From contig DF236981.1 of assembly GCA_000708835.1 (NCBI GenBank), positions 124,001 to 188,000 of the forward strand: DNA of 64,000 bases, read 5' to 3'. The DNA comes from Klebsormidium nitens (Eukaryota > Streptophyta > Klebsormidiophyceae > Klebsormidiales > Klebsormidiaceae). The position numbers were made by a program, and so were the translations under genes. The notes beneath the pieces were generated by a model. That model had not been told where the DNA came from and made no database searches. It saw only the letters and a program-made list of their open reading frames with translations. This document shows, in pieces, positions 25,001 to 37,090 of the stretch; the stretch's first letter is position 1; each line of letters begins with the position of its first letter.

Positions 25001-28000
25001 GCATCCTCGAAACAGCATGGAATAGAATCACCAGATATTTCAGACTGCATCCATTTACACGAAATCAACAAGCGGTTACTCTGTCGAACTCCCCCGCCTG
25101 TCTGCCACGCGCTTCTGCCGTTCGCCCTTGCTGACGCCCGCTCGTGTCGCCGTCCGCAGCCCTGGAGTCCCCCTTCGTCGCCCTGTTCGACGGCGACACA
25201 GAGCCGCACCGCGACTTCCTGACCCGCACGCTGCCGCTCTTCTACCGCTTCGAGCCCGAGACGAAACGGTGGCGCGTCAACTGGGAGGTCGGGTTTGTGC
25301 AAACCCGGCAGCGGTTCAAGAACGTCGCGCACCGCTTCGGGCCGGATGACCCGCTGAACCAGTCCAACGGTGTTTTCTTCTCCGCAATCCAGGTGCGTCC
25401 ATTGAAAGATATCACTCTGGTTCAATTGGGGTTTGGGGGTTTAAGCGTTTACAGCTTTTCCCCTAACAACAATAGCAGTAGAGTTAGTTTCCGCAGTGAC
25501 TTGGACGGCCGAGGCAATTGAGGCATAATTACCACAAAGCTAGAAAAGGATAAGTACTTCGTCTGAGTGAGCTTTTTAAAAACAGGAGAGGCCACTTTGT
25601 GCATGTTATACAGACCTCTATCTTCACACCCTTTTCACTCGGTTGGCAGTTTCTTAAGGACGTGTCTTTACTGGCTTGCTCTTTGCGTGATGCAGGCGGG
25701 CCGCGACGGGCTGGGCATGGCTGACTCCTTGGGAACGAATGAGATCTACTTCAGACCTGGTGAGACCTCATCAGGATCGGCACAGATCTTGATTCAAAAG
25801 CGCGCCCTCGTCTTACAATGATATCGATTCTCAATTGAGATTCAAAGCGTTCTTGGAGAGATAACACTGAACCATCCTGAAAAGCACATAAGCTGTGATC
25901 AAGTCTGATTCTAGAGAACCCTCGTTTCGTCTATAAGCAACCAGCAAATACCTAAACTCGTATAGGTACGACTGATTTTTCATGGTGTCGAAGACGATCA
26001 CTCTGAGCGCAAGGTGTCAACGCAACGCACCATTTTCCGTGACTCGCTCCCCCTTCCACCCCCTTACCAAAACGGAACGTGGCCTCCGGTCAAAGTGCCG
26101 TTTGCTGACGTTTCCTTCGTCCTTCAGCTCTGGATGACGCACTCGGCTTGGTGTACGGCCCGCTGTCTGGAGACCTCGCGACCGGGGTGAAACTGCACAA
26201 CTTCGGCTGGAAGGTGGGTATGTCAAAATAGACACCCTAAAAAGAACCCACTCGCTTGCAGAGCAGAGCACTTTCAATGAAACCTTCAGTGGGCGTGTCT
26301 CTGAGCAAGAAACGACCAATGTGTGTTGACCTTTGTTTCAAAACACGGATACTCAGCTTGGAAGTACCCGTTGGAGGGGAATTCTTTGCGCAGTGGTTTG
26401 GCTGGAGTCGGAGGTTCCTTTGCGCGGGATTCAGCAATACAAGTAGCCCCTCAGACTTTTAAGAAAGACATACTTTTCTCAAGTGCTGCCTTTTCTCGAT
26501 CTAGGAACGAAAGTATCTGGGTCTGCGTCCTCATAACCTCAAGCACGCTGAGCTGTAAACGCTGCCTTTATAGTTCTCTTGGGTTTCCTTGACGTCAGCT
26601 TTTTCTTTGACTGCAGGGCCTGTACTTGAACGCGGTTCTGGCGGAAGGCCTTTGCCGGAACACTGTCGGAGACACGCTGCTCGAGCGGAAGAGATGGGTG
26701 GTCGGGTAAGCTTCCAAAAAAACACTCAATGCTTTTCTGAGCTAAGCTCCTGATGGCCCCATTATGACCCAGATGCCCTTCCTGAACTCGCGGCCTCAAC
26801 TGAGTCCCGCTGTTAGCATTGTTCGCGTGTCTCCTTTTCTGCGAGAAGCGCGAAGAGCTGGAAGGAACCCTTTTCATACTTTGCAAGGTTCCTGACGGAC
26901 CGGACAGCATGGGTGATTGTAAGATAGTACGGTCAAAGAAAGCGGCTCTTGCCCTTGAACTCTCCAAAACGCCGAAAATCCATTCCGCAGGTCCATCCAG
27001 ATGCTCTTGCTGTCCCTCAACTGGCGCGCGCTCTTCAGCGCGCGCTTTCTGGTCGCCCCGCTGCGGCTCCAGACGGAGGCCCGGCTTGCGGCGCTGTTGA
27101 AGCGGCCCGAGCGCTTTGTCAACCCTCTCGCGGATGACGACGTCGGCTACGAGGCCCGCCAGATGCGCCGGGAGTCCTTCTGGATGGGCGTCGCGCGGCG
27201 CGTTCTGTTCCTGGAAACGGTGAGCTGTCATCTAGTTGTGGGACTCAATCTTGAGAAATCTGGGGAGCCGCAAGCGGCTGGGACGCCCGGTTGCAGCATA
27301 CGGACCGAGCGCTTGATCTTGGGATCGACAAGCTGGTTGAGACGTTGCACGCGAATGGTGCAACGCTCACTTGGTACGCAGCGACGAAAATGACACCGAG
27401 CGGATTTTTAAACGTTCACTCTCAGAACTCATCCGGGTCAGTAGTTGCGGCTGGTCACGCCCGTATTAAAAGCTGCGGCTAATGTGACAGCCGTACAGAG
27501 GATCCTTGCTTGACGTTGACCCTTGTTCCACTGTGCTCTATCCTCGCAAATTCCATGTTCACTCGTGCGGGTGCAGCAGAACCCCAATCAGGCCTACTGA
27601 CTTCCCACGGAACGAAAAGTACCCAGCACTTTCTTTTTTGCATTTTATAGACTCTGAGGCCGCTGGGATCGCTCGTCGCCTTCGCCATGATTATCCTCGC
27701 CCTCGTCTTCATGCTGGGCAACGTGCCCCCTCTGCGGTTCTTCCACGAAGGTGAATCGTGCTTTTGAAAACAGCTTCTGCCGCTTCTTCCAAGTAGTCCA
27801 AGTAGTCTAGAGACTTTTGTCCGCTCGGACAATCTGCCCAGCTTTTATTTGCGGCGGTTTGATGTAACGAGATATTGAGAAAATGGGTGGCAATGCGACT
27901 ACTCCGAAGAAGAACTACTGCTTCTAGTAGTAGTAGAAGATGATGAAGAGATTTGCGAATGAGTAGCTTCTCCATTTTAGCTATCAAACCCCAACATGTC

Positions 28001-31000
28001 GATAGACTGCCTAAAGTGGATGTGTCGTTCCTGCAGGAGGAGGTTGGACGTACGGACTTATTTATCTGGGCATCGTGGCTTCGTACCAGGTGAGGAGCAG
28101 TCGTTACCTGAAGAAAAGCAGCTAACGAGTTCTGGCCCAGGACCAAAATGGCCTTGTTTTATCAACCTGGGTATCTCGTGAAATCAGAATCCACAGCGGT
28201 CGCTTTGACTTGTGTGACTCGTGGTTCGCAGAAATGCGGCGAAACAGGTCCCAGATTATCGTACACGTTCACATGCCGCTGATCGAAATCTCACGATTCA
28301 AGAACTGCGATGCACAATCTTCAACTGAAGCTTGTGCAAGAGCGCAGTAAGCTTCTTCGTTGACAATGTTTGCCGGCGCCCTGTCAAGATGTTTTCTGCG
28401 CCCCTTGCACGAGCTTTTAAGAGATTCGTGGGCCGTTCAAGGGCTTGCGCGCTCGGGCGTAGCGGAGTCTTCAGATCCTTTTCAGGTAATGCCGCTACAA
28501 TGCACAATGTTAGCCGAAATCTCCGGCTTCGATGACGCACCTACGCACAGGCCAACCTCAGAATAAGCAGCTCTTACTGTCAAAAACGATCCTTTCTCGC
28601 GCTGATGTTGTTACTAAACCCCTTTGCAGTTTCTGCGGCTGTTTGCCATCTCCTTGGGTTGCTACAGCTTGTTCTTAGACGGCACTTCCGGGCAGGACGT
28701 CTGGCGTGAAGTCCAGGGCTACTTTACCTTCGCCTGGGTTTCCGCGCTCGGTAAGTTGCCCCGGTTGATGCGGCCCCCGTGTGCCTGCGGCCTTTCGGTG
28801 CTCCGTGGAATGCCCCGTCCCTCGCATGATATGAATCTGCCTGCTGGTCATGTCGTTTGCTTTATGCTTCCTGGAAAGAGCGGCGCGAAGCTGTGACTCG
28901 GAAATACAGGGGGTTATCTGGAGCTTTACAAAAAATTTGCGGACTGGGCGTCATCTATCAAAGCCCTGTGCTGTGATTAATTTCTTTGTCAGAAACCACA
29001 TCGAGGATAAACCGAGCAGAGGAGGAGTCCATATCCAAGCACCATGTTCCAGTTCGGCCTCCCAATCTCCGCTAGGATTCTCGCCGTCCTTGGCAAGATC
29101 TCAAAGTCACTCTTCAGAAAAGCCATACAAACAAGACACCGCACGAAAGCCATTCAGGAAAAAAGGAGGATATTGAATCGACATTCGCCGACAGTCAATG
29201 GATAGCCGCACCCTTCAAAAATGCATCGCATCCGCTCAAACGACCGCAGCTGGGGGCTGACGCGCTCGCGCACAGAATGTAAAATTCACTCTGTGTGGCG
29301 CGCAGGCATCGTGGAGGCGGTCGCGGGCGCAGTGTCAGGCCGCAGGATCCAGTGGGAGACGCAGAAGAAGGGCCTCCGCCCGCTGGCCGAGCTGCCCAAC
29401 GTGTTCCTGCTCTTCGTCCTCTTCGGCAGCATCTGCATCGCGTTCGTCAACATCTTCGTCAAGGTGGGATGACGTCAGCGGGCTCCAAATGGCCTCCGCT
29501 TTAGCCTCGTTAGTCTCGGCTTTCCTGCGGCTCCGACTTTTCTCTGGTGATCGTCAGAATCTGCAATGCATTTCTGTCCCTGCAAAACCTTATCTGCCGC
29601 CGAACAACGATGGAGGCACTCGGTGCCGTTGCTTGTGTAGGTTTTCTGTGGATGTGCTTATGGGCGAAGCCATACCCTTGCACCGTGGAAGCTTCAACTT
29701 GAGAACCCACAGAAGCTTGACTTTCTTTTTCCCGCAAGGATCCACCGCGCGCCGAACAGCTCCCTAGACGCCGTCGGATACGGCGTGCTCCTGTGAGCGT
29801 GCATCCGGCTCACAGTTTGAATTCACTTGGCGGAATGTATTTTCAAGTTTTAAAACCCAAATTCTCGCCTTTCACATAATCCCTCAAGCTAAAAAGCATT
29901 TTTGCTGAAACCTAGACCTCGACACCGGCGTTTCTGCAGGGATCCACCGAACGCCGGACGACGATGGACTCCATGGATGCCGTCGCACACGGCATCTTCC
30001 TGTGGGTGTGCATTTGATCCACGCCCTTTGAAGTTTCACCTGAAAAGACATAAACCAGAACCATAAAAATGGCCACCTGAAAGCAATGAAGCCCGGATAC
30101 CAAGATTTTCTGTTCCCGCAGGGATCCACGGAACGCCGGACAACGATGGACTCAATGGATGCTGTCCCGTAAGGCTTCTTCCTTTGGGTGTGCATCTGGC
30201 CCGAACCCTACAAATCTTAACCAAAAACATCTTCACTTCAATTTCAAGCCAAACCCCCTCTTCTCTGCAGGGATCCACCGAACGCCGGACAACGATGGAC
30301 TCAATGGACGCTGTCGCGTACGGCGTGTTCCTGTGGGTGTGCATCTGGCCGTCCACGCGCTGCACGCTCGCGGCGCTCGCGCGCATGCCGCTCTGGTCGT
30401 TCAAGATGCCCAAGTTCGTGTGGACCGCCGCCGGAATCGTCATCGGAATCGCCATCATTTCAATCATGGGGCGCTACGCGCAGCCCGCGCCGAACATCGG
30501 CGCGTTCGAACGGAACGACTACCCGACGGGGCCGATCATTGGGCCGGTGAGCGCGCGCGCGGAAAAAGTCTTAGTTCTTCTCTGAATGTTCCTTATGATC
30601 ATGGTGCGGTTGTAGAGCATAATTTTCTGGACTTTTTGTCACTCTCACAGGCAAGTACTTGGTCCGAAGAAACGAGTTTGTCCGTTTCATCTTCTCGGAA
30701 GAAGATGACCACTCGCTTTGGTCTGACAAAATAGCACCTTTCGCTGAAGCTGTGGCACCGTTTTTCTTGACTGGGTGTGAACTACGCGTTCCCGACAGAT
30801 TGCAACGTGGCGCTTTCGCTTCTGCCAGCTTTCGTCAACCTTGCAATCCTCTTCCTTCAGTAGAGCACAAAATTGCGCTCAAGTAGAACAGGAGAAAGCG
30901 AAGACGTCTTCTTTGCATGCTCCAGGACGGCGTCACAATCTACCAGAACGCGAGCCTGGCTTTCCAGACGGTCTTTTGGGGCCCCAACAAGATCTTCCTC

Positions 31001-34000
31001 CCGGCCGATGCGGCGACATCCACGTACGACACCGGAGGATACGTCCTCGTAAGTGCTCGTCTATTGTATTCCGCGCTTCACTGTTGCATGCCCTTGAAAA
31101 GATACTCAACCGTTCATTAACTAGCTTTGCGTGCAAGGATGCTCGAAATAATTCTCTTAGAGCCTGGACCGAGGCCTGAATGTCGAAAAAGAGGCTTGGA
31201 AAAGAGTTTGCATGCATGTGAATGTAATGAACTTGGAAGTCGAGCTTCTGATTAGCTGCCTCAAAAGGCCGAATCGTTTCTTCGGCTCGCGCCCTAAAGT
31301 ACTGCTTTATCCTCAAGTTCTGCATGAACTTTCCGCCCACTTACAACGCGCAATATTTGACGCCATTCGTTGATCAATGTTATATTCGGTTTGAAAAAAA
31401 GGAGGCTCATCAATCCCAGACGTGCTTTCTTGTGTATAGGACTCTTCGACTGGGCGGGTGTCTTCGCAGCTTATGGGATACGCGATGATGATTGCAGTCC
31501 AGCTCAAGTAAGCCGGCTCTTTCCTCTACGAACTTCTGCATTACTCTGCCCCGATGAATCAGGCACTGCTTTTCTTCCGCGTATGGCCGAGTCGTCGGTG
31601 TTCAGGCCAGGCGCGGCTTTTACGAGATGTTCGTGCATTGTCTCGCCAAGGCTGAGATGCCGGTCAGTTTCCCATTACTAAATCAAGGGTCCGCGTCTTC
31701 AAAACGGTACAGTTTCCATTGGGTATTCGAAACTATGACCTACTGCTAAACCTAAGGTTTGCTTTGCAGCCAACGAACTGAGTTTGACGCACTCTGGAGG
31801 TGGGTCCAGTCCAACATGATGCCTCAGCCCCCGAGCCCCTACTACGGCTATGTGGCTTCGCAGGTAAGTTACACAGCGTCACACATGGTTCGGAGATCCA
31901 GCTATTTTGAGTTTCTGCGCGCCAATCTCGTATCATCATCGAGGAAGAGTGACCACATGATGGTTTGAGATCATCGTGAGCATATGGTTGATGTCTTGGA
32001 ATATGGGGATGCGCTCATTCGACGACGCTCCGATGGAACTCGTCCTGAGGGCATGGGGTCCTTAGGCTCGTGAACAAACGTTCCGTTTGTTTCTCTAAGT
32101 CCATATGAGGAACTCCCACCCGAATCGTTCACGCTCACAATACCTTAACAAATACGTAGCTGGACGTGACTGCAAAAAACTGTTGTAGGGATCTGAAACA
32201 GCTCTTACTCTTATCGAACAGCGCCGGTGTCGAGCCTCTCTGAACTCTGAAATCGACTGACACGTCTGTACTGCCCATCCAGGTTTCCCCGGACGGCACT
32301 ATTCTGAACCCCGCTCCTTTCCCGGACGCGGAGCAATACATGGCGACTGCGCTCATGTTCGCTGGGTCAAGATGGCAAGCCCTAGGTTAGTCGGTCTTTC
32401 CAAGAAAGCACTCACGTCGCGGCTTTATCTCCTCATATTATGTTATAATATCATCAAGTCGATTCTTCAGAACTTCCGCGATCAAGCCTCGATTGGCGAT
32501 AAAAGCTGTCGGGCCTATACAGAGTCAGTCCGCGCTTACTTTGCTGTTTCTTTTTTCTGGGGTAAAACATCTGATCATATCCTGAGGCCCTGCAAGTGGG
32601 TCAGAAGCTGCGGGCGGCAGCCTCTCCTGGCGATCGATACAAACAGGTATTGGCAAACATACTGGGGGCTCGTATGCTGAGCATCATGTGGGCCTAGGTC
32701 AGCCTCAATAAGGGCTTGTTAATGGCACAAGCCAAGGTTCTGCTGCTAAGTCTAACGGATCCAAAAAGCACCTAGAGGCCCGGTAAACTCACCACAGAGA
32801 TGAACACGAATAAAAGCTTTGAGGAATATAGTCTTGAGTAAGTAATGAGTAAGAGAGTCTCGAGCAAGACGGTGCTTGAAGAGCGAAGCGAAAGTGTTTG
32901 GCTGACGCGCACGATCCAGAACCTTGCGGCAGGCGCACAATCAAGTTACTTTCAAGCAGACTCCGGTCTAAAGACGACAACGCGTGTTGAACGGAACGGG
33001 ATTCCGGTGCAGGGCCGGACGGAAGCGGAGACTACCGGCAGGCGGCGTACGACATGCTGGAGACGATGCTGTACACGCAGCGGCTCAACGCCAACTTCGC
33101 AAACTCCACCGACATGTTCAACGGCACGTCGCACCTAGTGACGTACCAACCGGACCCCGTGACGTGAGTCTGACGTCATGGAGAGCTTGCCTGGCGCGCT
33201 GCAACGCTTGCCAAGCTGGAAGGCGGGATTCGAACGTGCTGAGCAGTACGACACAGGAACGATGCTGACGGATGCTGGGTTGAACGCTTCTTTGGCTTGG
33301 AGTTCTGACGGGTTTTGGCGACAACCGCTGAGAATGTCGGAATCTACCTACATTTATAGTCAGACTGGTTGTCTGTAGTGCTCCGGACAATTCTTCTAAA
33401 GCTTTAAGATTCTGCTTGCTGTCGACAGCAAGCCCCGCTAATCAGCGCGCGCGTAGGATCCGGCTGAAATGACTCAACAAAAGAAAGATTCTACAACATT
33501 AGAACAGACATCTGATTCCGAGGGGTTGACACCCAAGCTTCGCCCTCTTGTTGCTCAGGCGTGCTTACATCCGCACGGCCACTCTGAACCCCGCATTCTA
33601 CGAGGTTTGGCGGCGCTTCGCGCCCAAGCGACTCGGGGCGGGCGTCGGAGGCTTCTGGGAAAAGGCACGTGACGCTGCACGTGTCCTCCTTAGGTACGCC
33701 TGACGAGCCCTTTCATTCAGCATAAAAGACCTCATTTCGTAATTTCCGGAGAATTGCTCGTTTCATTCACCATACAACATTTTCACGTCTTCTTTGCAGC
33801 AGATACTCTACTTCGGATCTTTCTCTCTAAGAGAAAGGGAAAGTTTGCAGGCTTCCTCCTCGTAGAGAATTTTCGGCAAATTTTGCTGGCTTTGATGGGG
33901 ATTCAATTATATGAGTCTCATTTCGCTGTATTTGAGATGAAACGTCGAGATTCTGGAAGAGACGAGGTTGATTCTGGTAGCTTGCTCCAAAGCTGCTGGC

Positions 34001-35855
34001 AGGCGCCCTCCTCCTTCGAAACCAGTCCTCCGTTATATTCAGCACGATCGAACGCGACGCGACGTAAAGTGTCAGGTTTGGTACTTGCTGAAGCATAACC
34101 ATTTATCTCGCCATACAGTGTGTCCGGCAACTTAAACAGCGGACTGTTTCCGGAACTGGTCAACACGGACGGAAGCCCAAACAAGGGGCCCGACGGCACC
34201 GGCGACCAGTGGTCGAAGGACACGTGGATGGTGCAGCCCAACCTGGCGGTACGTCGACATCCCCGCAATGTTTCCGCTGGAGAAAGAGACTTGCAAAGTA
34301 AAGTGCGAGACTGAATTGAGGCAAACGATTAAGCGGCTGCAAGTTTTTAGTGTGCGTTTCCAAGATTTTGGAAGGTTTTCAAGTGCCTGTAGTGTGCCTT
34401 TTTCCTCGGTCGTTTCGATCATGATGGTTCGCCTGTAACTGTGCGCGACAGGTGTACTGGCGGAATGCCTTGCACCGTTCCATTTGACATGGGTGGTTGC
34501 GGTTTTGGAAAGACTACACAAGCCGGCGACCATTCAAGACGGCAAATACGGAATACAAGTTGTCTGCTTCCGTTTCCGCTGCAGCTCGACGTCATCTGGT
34601 GGGACCGGAACGGCGCGGCGCTCGACGCGTGCGTGCGGTACACCAACTTCTTGCTGGGTGAGCGGGCGTAGCTTCCCAAAGGCTTTTCCAAGTCTTGACT
34701 TCTCCTTTCTAGTCTTATTCGACCTCCAAAGAATCGCGAATACAGGACCCTCGCCGCGCGTAAGCAGTTTCGGACGATCAAATCCTACTTCGAAGAAGCG
34801 GTCGGAGGGCCAAAGTATACTGGATTAAGTCTAACACTGTCTTTGGGAGAAATGGGACACGCTTATTTATTTGAATGCCTGCGAGACAAATTGGCCAAGC
34901 TCGTGCTCATTTCATGTGCACCCATGCATGTCAGCATCAAGAACTTGCCTTCGGCGATGATACGAAAAACCTGGGCCCTGTTTACAGCGGAGGGCGTCAA
35001 GTTCTACGGCATCCGGTACCAGCCCAGCACGAACGCCATGCTGGAACAGGGCCTCAACTTCACCCAGCGGGTGGGGCTGGTCGCCGTGAACGCCATGCCG
35101 GCGATCGCGGCGGGATCCGCGGTCAACGCGCAACCCTTTTTCGACGCAATCCAGCAGATCGACGTGAGTTACTGTGATTCCTTCTTCGACCCCACAGATT
35201 CCCGTTATTGTCTGCATGAGATTCCGAAGCAGAAAGTTTAAGCGGCAGGAATCATTGAGCTCCCCAGCCTGGGACAGGTGGGGTTAGTTTTGGGTTTTAG
35301 GGTGGGTACGGGTGGGGAGCGTGGAATCCGTTGTTCCAAAGTTTTCAATATTAGTAGGAAGCTTGACATGTCTGGCTCTGGTTAATCCTGAATTAGACCG
35401 TTCCCTTCTGCGGCTTTCGACGTGCTCACCTAAATTTTGCCTACCGTCTTGCTTGCGACTTATACCTCATGCTGGTTTCAAGGACCGAGAAATTCCCGGG
35501 CCTGTGAACTTCTGCTACAATCCCCAGGCGACAGATGCCTCGTTAGATTCAGACGGAAGGCCTGCTCAATCCGCCGTAGCAGCCAGCCCTAGCACTCATG
35601 CGTCTCTTGCGCGCGGTCACCAACCTTTGCTTTGTGACAGATACTTGGTAAACCTGTCGCCTCAAGACATGTTTCTTTGTGTTCTTTGTGTTTCATTCCT
35701 TGTGAAGGATCCTTTTCTGCTTCCAGCTGGCGGCGATTATGACCGCCACCAACACCGACCGCGCCTTCCACGGCCTTCTGTACCTCCTCGGTCTGCTGAC
35801 GTCATCGGGCCGATATCGGGTCTTTGATCCCAACTACGGAGCGGGGCCAGAGTGA
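22100..35855 (+). CDS. GT2 polysaccharide synthase fused to a C-terminal GH8 glycoside hydrolase domain
   Basis: Twenty-five exons close in phase to 1170 aa: 22100-22464, 23055-23136, 23416-23556, 23674-23861, 24503-24648, 25160-25392, 25696-25759, 26128-26213, 26617-26705, 26991-27219, 27651-27750, 28037-28089, 28630-28750, 29306-29463, 30271-30546, 30926-31048, 31440-31507, 31770-31863, 32283-32385, 33013-33163, 33559-33693, 34119-34248, 34585-34657, 34988-35163, 35727-35855 (TGA). Residues 1-777 are a cellulose-synthase-like GT2: two N-terminal membrane segments (~59-80, 86-112), LDDG (173-174), DGD (317-319), a TED-equivalent SGD (422), an ERKRW in place of QxxRW (458-462), then about six more membrane segments. 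Residues 778-1170 are GH8, nearest in pattern to the reducing-end xylanase (Rex) subgroup: GYAMMIAVQ, FDALWRWV, PDAEQYMATALMFAGSRW, NPAFYEVW, KDTWMVQPNLALD, RVGLVAVNAM, LLYLLGLLTSSGRYRVF. The glycan made is unknown; beta-glucan or xylan-like is inference. Starts at the first ATG before the membrane segments. Confidence 0.5.
22616..22846. mobile_element. foldback/MITE-like element, 221 bp, with 5-bp target duplication
   Basis: Element 22621-22841 has arms of about 93 bp (22621-22713 and 22749-22841) in inverted orientation, starting GAGCGGGGTCAAGGAGAA and ending TTCTCCTTGACCCCGCTC, with a ~35-bp loop. TTCCA flanks it exactly on both sides (22616-22620 and 22842-22846), which looks like a target-site duplication. 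No coding capacity. Lies in intron 1 of the GT2-GH8 gene. Superfamily not assigned. Confidence 0.5.
24251..24471. mobile_element. second foldback element flanked by 12-bp direct repeats
   Basis: Inverted arms of ~50-60 bp begin TTGGCAACTCTTGTGTGAC near 24267 and end as the complement near 24457 (GTCACACGAGGGTTGCCA). The direct repeat AGTGTCAGCTGC lies just outside at 24251-24262 and 24460-24471. Non-coding, in the intron 23862-24502 of the GT2-GH8 gene. The long flanking repeat could be a target duplication or the remnant of a larger repeat. Confidence 0.5.
29738..30345 (+). repeat. three decayed tandem copies of an exon start (GT2-GH8 gene)
   Basis: The functional exon starts at 30271 (GGATCCACCGAACGCC). 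Copies of its first ~75 bases with upstream acceptor start at 29738, 29940 and 30122 (steps 202, 182, 149 bp). The oldest has its acceptor mutated (CGCAA); the other two keep CGCAG or CTGCAG. Stops have arisen in all three relative to the exon frame. Each unit also carries part of the following intron-like sequence. Confidence 0.5.
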
Positions 35856-37090
35856 AAGATCTATCAGAGATGGACTGCCAGGGGCATCACAAACCAGCCG
35901 CAAAACGGCACGCGAGTTGTTCCATGATAAGCTTTTATTTATCCAGGTATAGTTGAAGGGCCAGATTGATTTGCCAGATGAGGAGTCTAGATTGCGAAGG
36001 GCTTCGATCGGACACTTCCGTGCGTGCACCGGGGTATTTCGCTTTGCACAGCTGCCTCTGAAGGCGGTCGACTGTATTCACAAGAATGATCTGCGGCCAG
36101 AGCCTAGGTCACTGTTGCACGTGCCAGGCACTTTACCTTGTAGGTGAAAGATAACCGCTCCAGCCAGGAGCTCAAGACTTTCTTGTCTGCATTGAGTGTC
36201 TCCTCATATCAGGTTCTGATGGTTCAGAAACCTTCAGATTAACTTCCTTCGATACGGTGATTCTCTCAGTGCCATGACTTTACCAAGAGTGGTTCAGAGC
36301 TATGAGCGATAGTCGAGGGTCTCTAGGGGACGTGCTAGAGCCTGGCTCGATAAGCCTGTTCGAAGCAGAGGAGGCGCATGTCGCATGCGTACATCTCGTC
36401 CTGATGCGTATCAAGACTGTGCAACTGTCCGTCCAATAAGTTTCATCTGATTATTTATCTCCACACAGTCGCTGCTTGTCACTAGATTACTCTTGCCCAT
36501 GCGTGGACGATCCATGAGCAGCGGTCCGGACCTGCCGGCCGTGGCGCAGCCTGCGAACTTCCATGGGAGCGACTTAGAATGAAAGTCGTTAGCTGCCAGC
36601 CGGACTTATGCATGGAAGAACTTTAGTATACACACATTGCGGAAGTTTGGCAACCAGTCCGACAGGTGCGCTGCGTCAGAGTCCTGACACGACGCGTTTT
36701 TTATACAGCATGCCGTGGAGACGCTTTGAAGAACTGCATCGACTTTGGCGGCGACTTATCTGATGAAATGAAAGAAGGAAAGGATGTCCTCTTTGCTACT
36801 GACTTGGCTAGCTGGCTGGAAAAAAGCGAATGCTCGTTCAAACTGCAACTCAGAGAAACTGTCGCGCCACGGTCCGTTTATCCTGAGAGTATAAGAACGG
36901 TCGGCCAGCAGATTGATTATGAGTTCTCGACATTAAGAACGGAAAAGATCAGCAATTAGTATGAAGTTGAAAGCTATGCGCTGCGTATCCGCTAACCATA
37001 ACCACGTCCCTCCAACGACTAGGCTGGTTACTTTGAAACATCACTCACACTCTGTGCATTACGCAACCTCTCCTCTGAGTCCTCTTTTTA
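35856..37090. other. convergent intergenic region
   Basis: Between the 3' ends of the GT2-GH8 gene and the DUF4419 gene. It holds short ORFs (for example 36666-36959 +) with no likeness to a family. No terminator or RNA gene recognised. Confidence 0.5.

Noticed and set aside
26539-27231. 230-codon minus-strand ORF
   Set aside because: Shadow of the GC-rich GT2 exon 26991-27219 on the other strand.
27880-27960. TAG/GAA-rich short inverted repeats
   Set aside because: Simple-sequence composition inside a GT2 intron; arms too short to support an element.
30547-30925. GT2 and GH8 as two separate genes
   Set aside because: The GH8 side has no start codon or leader before its core, the border exons join in phase 0 with strong splice sites, and only 379 bp lie between them.
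31613-31670. Extra GH8 exon after TTCAG near 31612
   Set aside because: It would add a Cys/Arg-rich peptide between MIAVQL and the FDALWRW helix, where GH8 has no insert; direct joining of 31507 to 31770 is in phase.
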